A stretch of DNA of 64,000 nucleotides from NCBI GenBank assembly GCA_900112325.1, contig FOLJ01000014.1:1-64000 (forward strand), in the 5' to 3' direction. Both the position numbers and the translations under genes were made by a program. The notes under the pieces were generated by a model. That model had not been told where the DNA came from and did no database searches. It was given only the letters and a program-made list of their open reading frames with translations. This document shows positions 24,349-32,440 of this stretch, piece by piece; position 1 is the stretch's first letter; every line of letters begins with the position of its first letter. Source of the stretch: Micromonospora sediminimaris. Lineage in GTDB: Bacteria; Actinomycetota; Actinomycetes; Mycobacteriales; Micromonosporaceae.

Positions 24349-27093
24349 ATGGCCGACGTCCCTGTGCGCTTCGCCATCCTGGGTCCGGTGCGGGTCGTCG
24401 CTGACGGGGGCCGGGTCGTCGGCGCCGGCGGTCCAATCCCCCGGGCCGTACTGGCCCTGCTCCTGGCACGCGGCAGCATCGGCGCCTCGCTGTCCGAGAT
24501 CATCAGCTCGGTGTGGGGCGAGGGCGCGGCCACCGAGGACACCGCCTACCACCACGTCTCCGCCGTCCGGAAAGTACTCCGGCAGGCGGGAGCCGACCTG
24601 GTCACCAGGGAGAACCGCTACTACGTCGCGGTCGAGCGCGACGAGGTGGACTGGCATCAGTTCCGCCGGCTCGTCGAGCAGGCCGGCGCGGCGCGCGAGG
24701 CGGGCCGATGGCAGCTGGCGGCGGACCGGCTGCGAGCCGCCCTCGACCTGTGGCGCGCCGAGCCGCTGGCGGACATTAACGACCGGCTCGAGCCGCTGCG
24801 CCGGCAGATGACCGACAGCCGCCGCCATGCCGTCGATCTCCTCGCTGAGACGCAGCACAGGTTGGGACGGTACGCCGAAGTGGTCCAGCTGCTGTCCGAC
24901 GAGGTCGGCACCGACCCACTGCGGGAGGGCACCGCGGCGTTGCTGATCGACGCGCTCACCGCGGTGGGCCGGCGCGACGAGGCGGGCGAGGTCTTCACCC
25001 GGGTCCGCCGCCGCCTGGACGCCCACGGACGGCAACCCGGTGGCCGGCTTATCGCGGCGCATCGGCGGAGTCTGCGGGACGACGCGGAGCCGGCGCCGGC
25101 GGCAACCGCCGATCGGCCACTCTCCGGGCTGCCCCGGGCCGACCCGCACTTCACCGACCGGGAGGAGGCGTTGGCACGCGTCCGGGCCGCCCTCGACGGT
25201 TCCACGGACGCCTCGTTCTGCGTCATCCACGGCATGGGCGGCTCGGGCAAGACCGCCCTCGCAGTCCGGGCCGCCGTGCAGCTGCAGGACTCCTTCCCCG
25301 ACGGCGTCATCTTCCTGGACCTGCGCGGCTACTCCGGGCGGGACACTGCGCTGACCCCGGCCGAGACACTGGACCGGCTGCTTCGCCGGATGCGGGTGGA
25401 CGGCGCGCAGATCCCGGTCGACCCGGAGGAGCTGGCCGCCTACTTCCACGACCTGATCGACGACCGGCGGCTGCTGCTCGTACTCGACAACGCCCAGGAC
25501 GCCGCCCAGGTCCGCCCGGTGCTGCCCCGCGCCGGCGCCTCGGCGGCCATCGTGACCAGCCGGCGGCGGCTGATCTCCCTGGAGGGCAGCTCGGTGCCGC
25601 TGGACGTGCTCGATCCGCCGGACGCGATCAGGCTCTTCCAGGTCGTCGTCGGAGGCGAGCGGGACGACGCTGATCCCGGCGTGCTGGCGCGCATCGTCGA
25701 GTTCTGCGGGCGGTTACCGCTGGCGATCCGGATTGCCGCCGCCCGGTACCGCGCTCACCCCGGCATCTCACCGGCGGATTTGGAGGCGCTGCTTGCCATG
25801 GAGTCGTCGCGGCTCGGGCATCTCGACGACGACGAACGCAGCGTCGCGGCCTGCTTCCGGATCTCGCTGGACGATCTGCCCGGCCAGGTCCGCAAGACGT
25901 TCCTGCTGCTCGGCACCACCTGCGCCGGGGCCTTCGACGCTCACGCCGCGGCTGCGGTGGCCGACCTCCCGGTCCACGAGGTGACCGGTCAGCTGCGGCT
26001 GCTCGCCGACCGGCATCTGGTGTCCGAACGGCTGACCGGCCGCTACCAGTTTCACGACCTGATCGCGCTCTTCGCCCGCGAGCACTCGTCGACCGCGGTG
26101 CCGGCCGGCGAGCGGGCCGTTGCGCTGCACCGGCTGGCCGACCACCTGCTGCGGACCGCCGACCTGGCCGATCGGATCATCACCCCGCACCGCTACCGGG
26201 TGCCGCTCGAACTGCTCGACCGAGACGCCGCGGTGCCGTCCTTGCCGGACTACGACAGCGCCCTGCGGTGGCTGACCGTCGAGGACGGCAACCTCCAGCA
26301 GGTTTGCCTGGACGCCGCAGCAGCCGGGCTGGACCGGTTGTGCTGGCAGCTGGCCTACACACTGCGCGGCTACTACTTCCTGAGTAAGCGCTGGCATCCG
26401 TGGACGGTCACACACGAGGCGGCGCTGGCCGCGGCGACCCGGCTCGGCGACCGCCGGGCGATGGCCATGACCGCGAACAACCTCGGCCTGGCGTACCTGG
26501 AACAGCACGACCGTCAGCGAGCCGCCGCGCATTACTGGCGGGCCCGGGAGCTGTTCGGCGAGGTGGGCGACGCGCATGGGGAACACACCGCGGCCGCCAA
26601 CCTGGCCTGGCTGTATTACGACGAGAGGGACTTCGTGCGGTTCCTCGACGAGATGCGGCCGGTCTACGAGTTCTACCGGAGGGAGAAGTCCGAGCGCAAT
26701 GCGGCCATCACGCTGCGCGGCATCGCGCTGGCCGAGGCTGAGCTGGGCCGGGCCGCCGAGGCGGTCGCCGACCTGCTGGTCGCTTTGGAGGTCTTCGAAC
26801 GGCTCGGCCTGCGGCTGGACGCGGCGATGGCGCTCAACGCACTGGGCGAGATCTACCAGCGCACCGGTCACCTTGGGTCGGCGGTTGAGCGGTTCGAGCA
26901 GGCGGTGGTCGCGGCGGAGCAGTCGGGCAGCGGGTACGAGCAGGCGCGTGCCCACCACCGGCTGGGCGAGCTCGCCGCCGCCGATGGTGACCCGCGGCGG
27001 GCGCGTGAGCAGTGGAGTCTCGCGGTGGACGGGTATCGTCAGCTCGGTGCGGCACAGGTCGCCGAGGTCGAAGCGCTGCTGGACGGCCTCTGA
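24349..27093 (+). CDS. AfsR/SARP-type regulator: winged helix-BTAD-NB-ARC-TPR
   Basis: About 914 residues from the ATG of MADVPVRFAILGPV. Order: OmpR-type winged helix (about 5-95), bacterial transcriptional activator domain BTAD (about 100-245, VDWHQFRRLVEQAGAAREAG through YAEVVQLLSDEV), NB-ARC ATPase with intact Walker A GMGGSGKT (about 295-302) and Walker B LLLVLDNAQD, then TPR repeats (AMTANNLGLAYLEQHDRQRA, MALNALGEIYQRTGHLGSA). Such proteins usually activate secondary-metabolite clusters, but here no biosynthetic genes lie nearby; the neighbours are TIR and NLR genes, so it may control those. Upstream in-frame starts exist without a ribosome site. Confidence 0.9.
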   Translation: MADVPVRFAILGPVRVVADGGRVVGAGGPIPRAVLALLLARGSIGASLSEIISSVWGEGAATEDTAYHHVSAVRKVLRQAGADLVTRENRYYVAVERDEVDWHQFRRLVEQAGAAREAGRWQLAADRLRAALDLWRAEPLADINDRLEPLRRQMTDSRRHAVDLLAETQHRLGRYAEVVQLLSDEVGTDPLREGTAALLIDALTAVGRRDEAGEVFTRVRRRLDAHGRQPGGRLIAAHRRSLRDDAEPAPAATADRPLSGLPRADPHFTDREEALARVRAALDGSTDASFCVIHGMGGSGKTALAVRAAVQLQDSFPDGVIFLDLRGYSGRDTALTPAETLDRLLRRMRVDGAQIPVDPEELAAYFHDLIDDRRLLLVLDNAQDAAQVRPVLPRAGASAAIVTSRRRLISLEGSSVPLDVLDPPDAIRLFQVVVGGERDDADPGVLARIVEFCGRLPLAIRIAAARYRAHPGISPADLEALLAMESSRLGHLDDDERSVAACFRISLDDLPGQVRKTFLLLGTTCAGAFDAHAAAAVADLPVHEVTGQLRLLADRHLVSERLTGRYQFHDLIALFAREHSSTAVPAGERAVALHRLADHLLRTADLADRIITPHRYRVPLELLDRDAAVPSLPDYDSALRWLTVEDGNLQQVCLDAAAAGLDRLCWQLAYTLRGYYFLSKRWHPWTVTHEAALAAATRLGDRRAMAMTANNLGLAYLEQHDRQRAAAHYWRARELFGEVGDAHGEHTAAANLAWLYYDERDFVRFLDEMRPVYEFYRREKSERNAAITLRGIALAEAELGRAAEAVADLLVALEVFERLGLRLDAAMALNALGEIYQRTGHLGSAVERFEQAVVAAEQSGSGYEQARAHHRLGELAAADGDPRRAREQWSLAVDGYRQLGAAQVAEVEALLDGL

Positions 27094-27182
27094 AGGTGAT
27101 CTGAAACCCGGTCAGTGACGTTTCAAATTGGCGGTCGAGGACGTTCAGCCGGATCCCCAAGTCGACTTCCGACGATCGTTCC

Positions 27183-27482
27183 ATGGGACCTGACCAGGAC
27201 ATTCTCGACCAGATCCTTCAGTACGCCCTCCGCTGGCTGATCGGCTGGCTGGCCGAGGCAATCGTGCGGACAGTGTGGCGGCGGGCACGGTCGGCGGTGA
27301 TCCGCCGGGCGACCTCGCCGGCCCGCTCGATCAAATCGGCCGCGCGACCGCAGTCCGGCGACCGCCGGAACCGTGGCAACCGGAGCCCCGTGGCGCCGCG
27401 CCGCCCGGGTGGGCCGGCACGGCAACCGGGCGGTGCGAAGAGCCGGGCGCGGCGGCGGGCCGGGCGTAAGCGCCGCTCGTAA
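27183..27482 (+). CDS. Small Arg-rich protein with N-terminal hydrophobic helix
   Basis: 99 residues, not recognised. The first 35 form an amphipathic or membrane-dipping helix (ILDQILQYALRWLIGWLAEAIV), and the rest is strongly basic with many Arg, Pro and Gly (RRARSAVIRRATSPARSIKS, ending GRKRRS). It lies between the SARP-type gene and the TIR-STAND-TPR gene on the same strand. The composition would fit nucleic-acid or membrane binding, for example a pore-forming or regulatory peptide, but the high GC content of the region could also produce such an open frame by chance. Confidence 0.5.
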   Translation: MGPDQDILDQILQYALRWLIGWLAEAIVRTVWRRARSAVIRRATSPARSIKSAARPQSGDRRNRGNRSPVAPRRPGGPARQPGGAKSRARRRAGRKRRS

Positions 27483-27608
27483 CGTGATCGTCAGGGCGGA
27501 TGATGTCGAAAAAGGACAGCCGCTTTCCTTCACCGGTGCAACTACGATAAGCATCCAATCAGTAGCCTTGGGCATTGATGTGCGTGCGGCTCGGGTCGGG
27601 GTGACCGG

Positions 27609-30600
27609 ATGGAACCGTTCATTGTCTTCGTCGCTTACGCGAGCCGCGACGGGTTCGATTTCGCCTGTGAACTGGTCACCTGGCTGGAGAGCCGGGATCC
27701 ACCGATCAACGCCTCGATCGACCGCGACAACATCCAGAACAAGGCGTGGGACGGGCGGATCGAAGACCTCATCCTCGGCGCGGACCTGGTGCTCCTGGTG
27801 CTCACCGACGCTTCCGCCGCGAAGAACTCCTACGCGCGCGACGAACTCAGGGTGGCTCGCAACTGGGGCAAGCCGATTTGGGCGGTGCGGCCGCCCGGGA
27901 GCCAGGCGGACCCGCCGGTGACCGTGCAGGGCACTCCGATCGACGTGGACTCGCCTCACGGCGGCTGGGACCATCTCGAGCATGAGCTACGGCTCTGCCG
28001 GCCGGTCAACCGCACGGTCGAGATGCTGACCGCCCAGGTAGAGAAACTGGAAGAGCAGGCCGACCGCGCCCAGGGCGAGGAGCGGAAGACCCTGTCCGCC
28101 ATGGTTGGCCGGCTCCACGCCGTCATCCAGTGGGAACGGCGACGGGCCGCCAACCCGGCCGAGGCCGCCGCCGACGTGCGGCGGAAGATCGACGAGGGCC
28201 GCCACCAAGACGCCGCGCCGCCGAGCCGGGAGACGATCGACGGCACTTTCCAAATCATTGAGGCACCACCGGCCATCACGAGCGCCGGCGTGCACGACCG
28301 CCACTCCGAACGTGAACTGTTGCTCCGTCACCTCCACCATTCGCGGACTCGGCTGGTGGTCCTCCGCGGGCGGTGCGGATCGGGCAAGACTGCGCTGCTC
28401 AACGACCTCATCCCGCAGCTGAAGAAGAGTGGCTACGCAGGTGTGGCCTACGTATCCACGCACGGCCCGCGCCGGGTGACCGCACACCTGCTGCTGGAGA
28501 GGCTCGCCCGGATGATGCCCCATGCTGGGGACCGGGAACGAATGCTCGAACGCGTCGGCGACCAATCGCACGACTGGCGGCAGAACATGGCAGCGATCCT
28601 GGACGCGCTCGGCGACATCTCCCTGCTGCTGATCGTTGACAACGCTGAGGAGCTCGTCGCCGACTACCGGCTGACAGATGTGCATTTGCGCGAGTTCGCG
28701 CACATCATAGGCAGTAAGTCGGGCCACGGCGTGCGGGTGCTCTTCGTCTCCCAGGTGGAGATCCGCCGCCTGACGAACCCGCCAGTCCACGCGCCGCAGG
28801 TGGACATCCCACCAGGCCTTCCGCCCGAGTTCGCGGCGGACTTCTTCCGCGGTCTCGACGAGGGTGGAGTTGCCCGCCTGGCTGATGTCAGCGGGGCGAC
28901 GATGCGGCGTGTCCACCGCCTGACCCATGGGCGCCCGAGAGCGATGGAACTCCTGTACGCCGTCCTGCGCAGTGAACCCGGGTCGGATCTCGATGAGCTG
29001 CTGACCTCGGCGACGAAGGCGGCCGGCAAGGGCGACGGCAGCGTGTACCTGATCCGCCGAGCCACGCTAGCGCTGCGAGGTCCAATGCAACGGGTTCTGC
29101 AGGCTCTGGCCGTCTACGACCGGCCGGTCCGGGCGTCGGCGGTGAGCTGGCTGCTCGCACCGTACGACACCGGCCTGGACAGTGCCGGGGTCCTGGAGCT
29201 GCTCTGCGATCGGCGGCTCATCCGGCGCGACGGCGACCTCTATCACCTGCCACGCGGCGATGAAGACGCGGTTAACGGGCGAACCGTGCTGGACACCATC
29301 CAGCTCGGTTCGCCCGGCGACCGCGAAGTGGACCCGACCCGCTATACCCGCTATACCCGCTACGCCCTCTGGCATCGTGCAGCCGAGTACTTCCGTAGGG
29401 TCCGTGAGCTGGAGATCCGGGTAGTGGACCTGAACGACCTGGGCGCACACTTCAGCGAGATCGAGTTGCGGCTGGCCGGGCGCGAATACCCCGGGGCCGC
29501 CACCTTGATCAATGAAGTGGACGAGCACCTCAGTCTGTGGGGCTACCGCTCCCTGATCATCCGCCTCCGCGAGCGCCTTCTCGGCGAGCTCGGCGACGTG
29601 TACTCCGACCTGGAGAACCGCTACGAGCTGGCCAGCGCCTATCTCGATGCTAGTGAACCGGACAGGGCCATCGCGTTATTGACGAAGGCACGCGCGTCTG
29701 CTCTCTCGCCGGAGGCGGAGGACGCGTTTCGGGTGCAGCTCGCCAAGGCACGCCTGGTAAAGGGCGAGCTGGACGCTGCCGCCACGCTGTATCGGAACCT
29801 GCTCCATCAAGGCAATCCGCTGGTCCTCGGTATCAGCCGCCTCGGCCTGGCCAGCTGCCTGGCAGAGCTCGGGATGGTGGACAAGGCGCTGGATCAGTAT
29901 GCCGCCGCCCTGGAAGTCATCGACGACACCGAAAAGGAGGCGGCGTCCGTCTTTCTCAACCAGGGGCTGCTGCAACAGCAACTCGGCCAGCCGCTCACTG
30001 CACTGCGGTTGATCCAGCGCGCACGCCGCCTGGCCGAAGGGCACTCGGACGCCCAACTGGCCGCGAAGTGCGTCGACGCCATGGCGCAGGTTCACATCGA
30101 CATGGGACAACTCGACCGGGCACGGCGCCTCGCCGACGAAGCGATCAAGGCCGCGGCCGACGCCGGGAACGCGGATCTGTGCCGGGAGACCTACTCCACC
30201 CGGGCGCTGGCGCTGCTCCTCGGCGGTGACCTCGTCGCGGCCCATGATACGGCCCACGCCGCGACGCGATTCTTCGAGAACAGCCGCCCGTTCGCAGCGG
30301 TCGCTCTGCTCGGCATCACCCAGGTACGCCTGCAGAAGATGGAGTCGGCGGAAGCCTCGTTCGGCCGCGTGCAGCGTGACATCAGTCCGCTACTCCGGCC
30401 GAAGAATCCCGCCGTCCAGCTACTAGACCTCAACGGTCTCGCCTTCGCAGGTCTGGCCCGCGCGGAGGGTACCGGGGATTTGGATCCGGCGATCAGCGCA
30501 TACCGACAGGCGCGTAGGCGGACTCGCGCGCCGGGCGTGGTTCTGCGGGCGGTGAGGTTGCTCGACGAACTGCTCGACGGGGACGATTCGCCTCAGGCCC

Positions 30601-30641
30601 GGCAGGCCATGCAGGCTGCGGTCGGCTTGGATGGAGCCTGA
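27609..30641 (+). CDS. TIR-STAND-TPR protein (NLR-like)
   Basis: 1010 residues. N-terminal TIR-like domain (FIVFVAYASRDGFDFACELV, INASIDRDNIQNKAWDGRIE, DLVLLVLTDASAAKNSYARD, E79 in ARDELRVARNW). A coiled-coil linker (VEMLTAQVEKLEEQADRAQ) leads to a STAND ATPase with Walker A GRCGSGKT at 254-261 and Walker B LLLIVDNAEE at 339-348, then a winged-helix region and a long TPR array to the end. All key ATPase residues are present, unlike in the NLR at 20832. A 9-bp repeat gives RYTRYTRYA near residue 580. Likely a self-contained immune sensor plus effector; this role is inferred from the architecture. Confidence 0.9.
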   Translation: MEPFIVFVAYASRDGFDFACELVTWLESRDPPINASIDRDNIQNKAWDGRIEDLILGADLVLLVLTDASAAKNSYARDELRVARNWGKPIWAVRPPGSQADPPVTVQGTPIDVDSPHGGWDHLEHELRLCRPVNRTVEMLTAQVEKLEEQADRAQGEERKTLSAMVGRLHAVIQWERRRAANPAEAAADVRRKIDEGRHQDAAPPSRETIDGTFQIIEAPPAITSAGVHDRHSERELLLRHLHHSRTRLVVLRGRCGSGKTALLNDLIPQLKKSGYAGVAYVSTHGPRRVTAHLLLERLARMMPHAGDRERMLERVGDQSHDWRQNMAAILDALGDISLLLIVDNAEELVADYRLTDVHLREFAHIIGSKSGHGVRVLFVSQVEIRRLTNPPVHAPQVDIPPGLPPEFAADFFRGLDEGGVARLADVSGATMRRVHRLTHGRPRAMELLYAVLRSEPGSDLDELLTSATKAAGKGDGSVYLIRRATLALRGPMQRVLQALAVYDRPVRASAVSWLLAPYDTGLDSAGVLELLCDRRLIRRDGDLYHLPRGDEDAVNGRTVLDTIQLGSPGDREVDPTRYTRYTRYALWHRAAEYFRRVRELEIRVVDLNDLGAHFSEIELRLAGREYPGAATLINEVDEHLSLWGYRSLIIRLRERLLGELGDVYSDLENRYELASAYLDASEPDRAIALLTKARASALSPEAEDAFRVQLAKARLVKGELDAAATLYRNLLHQGNPLVLGISRLGLASCLAELGMVDKALDQYAAALEVIDDTEKEAASVFLNQGLLQQQLGQPLTALRLIQRARRLAEGHSDAQLAAKCVDAMAQVHIDMGQLDRARRLADEAIKAAADAGNADLCRETYSTRALALLLGGDLVAAHDTAHAATRFFENSRPFAAVALLGITQVRLQKMESAEASFGRVQRDISPLLRPKNPAVQLLDLNGLAFAGLARAEGTGDLDPAISAYRQARRRTRAPGVVLRAVRLLDELLDGDDSPQARQAMQAAVGLDGA

Positions 30642-30652
30642 CGGTCAGGCTC
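30634..30652. terminator. Bidirectional hairpin over convergent stop codons
   Basis: Perfect 9-bp arms GAGCCTGAC and GTCAGGCTC with one central base. It covers the stop codons of the TIR-STAND-TPR gene and of the small minus-strand gene, as expected of a shared terminator. Confidence 0.65.
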
Positions 30653-30800
30653 TTCTGGCACAGACGGGGCCGACACCGAGCCGGATGCTCCGTTTACTCC
30701 GCAGCTTGCGTCCACAGACTCTGCAGAACTTCGCCGGGCTGCCCCGTGGGACGAGCTGCCGGAACTTCAGGTTGGGGATGTCGCCCTTTCGTTCCACCAT
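30645..30800 (-). CDS. Small Cys-motif protein (DUF6011-like)
   Basis: 51 residues ending FCRVCGRKLRSKRSIRLGVGPVCARRA. The CxxCG...GxGPxC pattern is that of the small zinc-ribbon-like DUF6011 proteins found on phage and mobile elements. ATG at VERKGDIPNLKF; no good ribosome site, and the frame remains open upstream, so the start is uncertain. Convergent with the TIR-STAND-TPR gene. Confidence 0.5.
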   Translation of the reverse strand: MVERKGDIPNLKFRQLVPRGSPAKFCRVCGRKLRSKRSIRLGVGPVCARRA

Positions 30801-31031
30801 GTCGGGAAGAATCGACCCGCATCGCAGCGCGTGTCCATGACGCAAAGTAGTCGCATGATCCCCAGGGGTAATGGCGGGCCCGGGCGGCTGCCTGACCCGC
30901 TCGCCCGCTTCCACTGCCGAGGCCCCAGACCGCCCCACTCCGCCGACCATGGCAGCGCCCTGCCAGGTCGACGGCGGCAGCATCGCGCTCTGTGACGGCA
31001 CATCCCGGCCACGCCCGCACCACCACTGGCG
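30801..31031. other. Short gap, no supported gene
   Basis: About 230 bp upstream of the response-regulator gene. Frames on both strands are low-complexity. The regulator promoter is expected here. Confidence 0.4.
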
Positions 31032-31670
31032 ATGACATCCGCACTTGACGAAGATCGGATCGTGCTCCGAGTCGCCGTCACAGATCCGTTCCCGTTGTTC
31101 CGCCATGGCGTGCGCATGGCTCTGGCCGAGGCGGGTTTCGACGCGGAGTCCCCCACCGATCTGCTGACCTGGGCCCGGATCGACGAGCCCCGGCTGCTGC
31201 TGTTCACCGTACGGACCGCGCAGGACTGGGACCTGCTGTCCGAGCTGTGTCAGGCCCGCGCCGGCACCACGGTCATCGCGGTTCTGGAGGACGCCAGCAT
31301 GCCGGCCTCGGTCCGGGCGCTGAACGCCGGCGCGGCCGGGATCCTGCCCCGCGACGCGACCCTGCCCACGATGCGTGAGGTGGTCGGGGCCGCCGCCCGC
31401 GGCGACAGTCTGGTGCCGACGTCCGTGCTACGGGCCCTGACCGAGCGACAGCCCGCCGGCGAACCGGCGACGGCGGCCGGGCACCCGTCCACCGCCGAGC
31501 GGGAGTGGCTGAGCCTTCTCGCCCGGGGCGACAACGTCGCCACGGTGGCGGCCCGGGCCGGCTACTCGGAGCGCATGATGTTCCGGCTGCTACGCGACCT
31601 CTACACCAAGATCGGTGCAGCCAACCGCACCGAAGCCATGATCATGGCTCGCGACGAGGGATGGGTCTGA
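31032..31670 (+). CDS. NarL/LuxR-type regulator with atypical receiver domain
   Basis: 212 residues. The receiver-like domain (LRVAVTDPFPLFRHGVRMAL) keeps the first acidic position but has RLLLFTVRT where the phospho-acceptor Asp should stand (Thr59), so it is probably not phosphorylated. The C-terminal LuxR-type helix-turn-helix is STAEREWLSLLARGDNVATV through MMFRLLRDLYTKIGAANRTE. Such atypical response regulators respond to ligands or partner proteins. No histidine kinase is nearby. A strong hairpin follows about 100 bp downstream. Confidence 0.85.
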   Translation: MTSALDEDRIVLRVAVTDPFPLFRHGVRMALAEAGFDAESPTDLLTWARIDEPRLLLFTVRTAQDWDLLSELCQARAGTTVIAVLEDASMPASVRALNAGAAGILPRDATLPTMREVVGAAARGDSLVPTSVLRALTERQPAGEPATAAGHPSTAEREWLSLLARGDNVATVAARAGYSERMMFRLLRDLYTKIGAANRTEAMIMARDEGWV

Positions 31671-31773
31671 CTGGCGTACCGAATGGTCTGAGGTCTCATG
31701 CAATTACCAGGCATACGCCGGGGAAGGCGGGCCACCTAGCAGGGCGGGCGCGTCACGCGCTCGCCTCTGCGGA

Positions 31774-31800
31774 TACAGGTGCCCGCGACGGGCACCTGTA
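31774..31800. terminator. Strong hairpin downstream of the regulator
   Basis: Perfect 12-bp arms TACAGGTGCCCG and CGGGCACCTGTA with a 3-base loop, no T-run. Actinobacterial terminators often lack the T-run. Confidence 0.65.
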
Positions 31801-31945
31801 CGTGGCCATCGACCGCAGCAGGCATGTCGGCGTGAGCGACTCCAACGTCCGCGTCGAGGCGCCTCCGCGCGGATCCTGCCCCCGGCGCGCGACGCCGACG
31901 GAACAGTCCTTCTCTCAATCACCCACTACAGAGCCCCACGCGGCA

Positions 31946-32440
31946 TCAGTCCCACCATTTCCACCAGTCTTCTGGCGCTGGCTGAGCCGGCACCTCCGGC
32001 GACGAGCGGTGCTGGTGCTTCCCGAGATCGCCGGCTGGAGTGCAGTTGCGGAACGGGTCGTCGTCGCCGCAGAGGATGGGCAGCTGGTGATCGAGGTCTC
32101 GCAGCCAGGGCAGCATGCCGGTCATCTGCAGCCGGGCCTGTTCCCAGCCATACCACAGGGCCGTCAGCCGGGTCACTGCTTCGTCGTGTCGCCACCACTG
32201 CTCGCACCAGTGCCAGCGAGTCATTCCCACCTCGCCGACCGGACGCGGGAAGGTCGGCAGCAGGTACATGGTCACCCAGTCTTCGACGGTCGAGTAGAGC
32301 GGCGGCTGATCATCCCCGTCATCAGCGTGGGCACGTTCGGCTTGGGTCTGTTGCAGGTTGGCAACGTGTGCCGCCAGCCTCGCTACCTCAGCAGCGAGCT
32401 CGTCGAGCTGGGTAGCCGCGTCCGTGCGGATCGACGTCAT
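31946..32440 (-). CDS. DUF4913-family protein of a conjugative element
   Basis: 164 residues. A leading coiled coil (LDELAAEVARLAAHVANLQQ) is followed by the DUF4913 core: YSTVEDWVTMYLLPTFPRP, WCEQWWRHDEAVTRLTALWY, LPWLRDLDHQLPIL. DUF4913 proteins occur almost only in actinobacterial integrative conjugative elements and plasmids, beside mobilisation genes; the molecular role is unknown. The ATG overlaps the stop of the upstream mobilisation gene as ATGA, so the two are co-translated. Confidence 0.85.
   Translation of the reverse strand: MTSIRTDAATQLDELAAEVARLAAHVANLQQTQAERAHADDGDDQPPLYSTVEDWVTMYLLPTFPRPVGEVGMTRWHWCEQWWRHDEAVTRLTALWYGWEQARLQMTGMLPWLRDLDHQLPILCGDDDPFRNCTPAGDLGKHQHRSSPEVPAQPAPEDWWKWWD

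Noticed and set aside
24349..27093. Biosynthetic gene cluster activator with an adjacent antibiotic cluster
   Set aside because: No polyketide, peptide-synthetase or tailoring genes occur anywhere in the window.
24298..28928. Several 300-400 codon minus-strand frames opposite the SARP and TIR-STAND genes
   Set aside because: Antisense frames without motifs; the plus-strand genes have complete domain structures.
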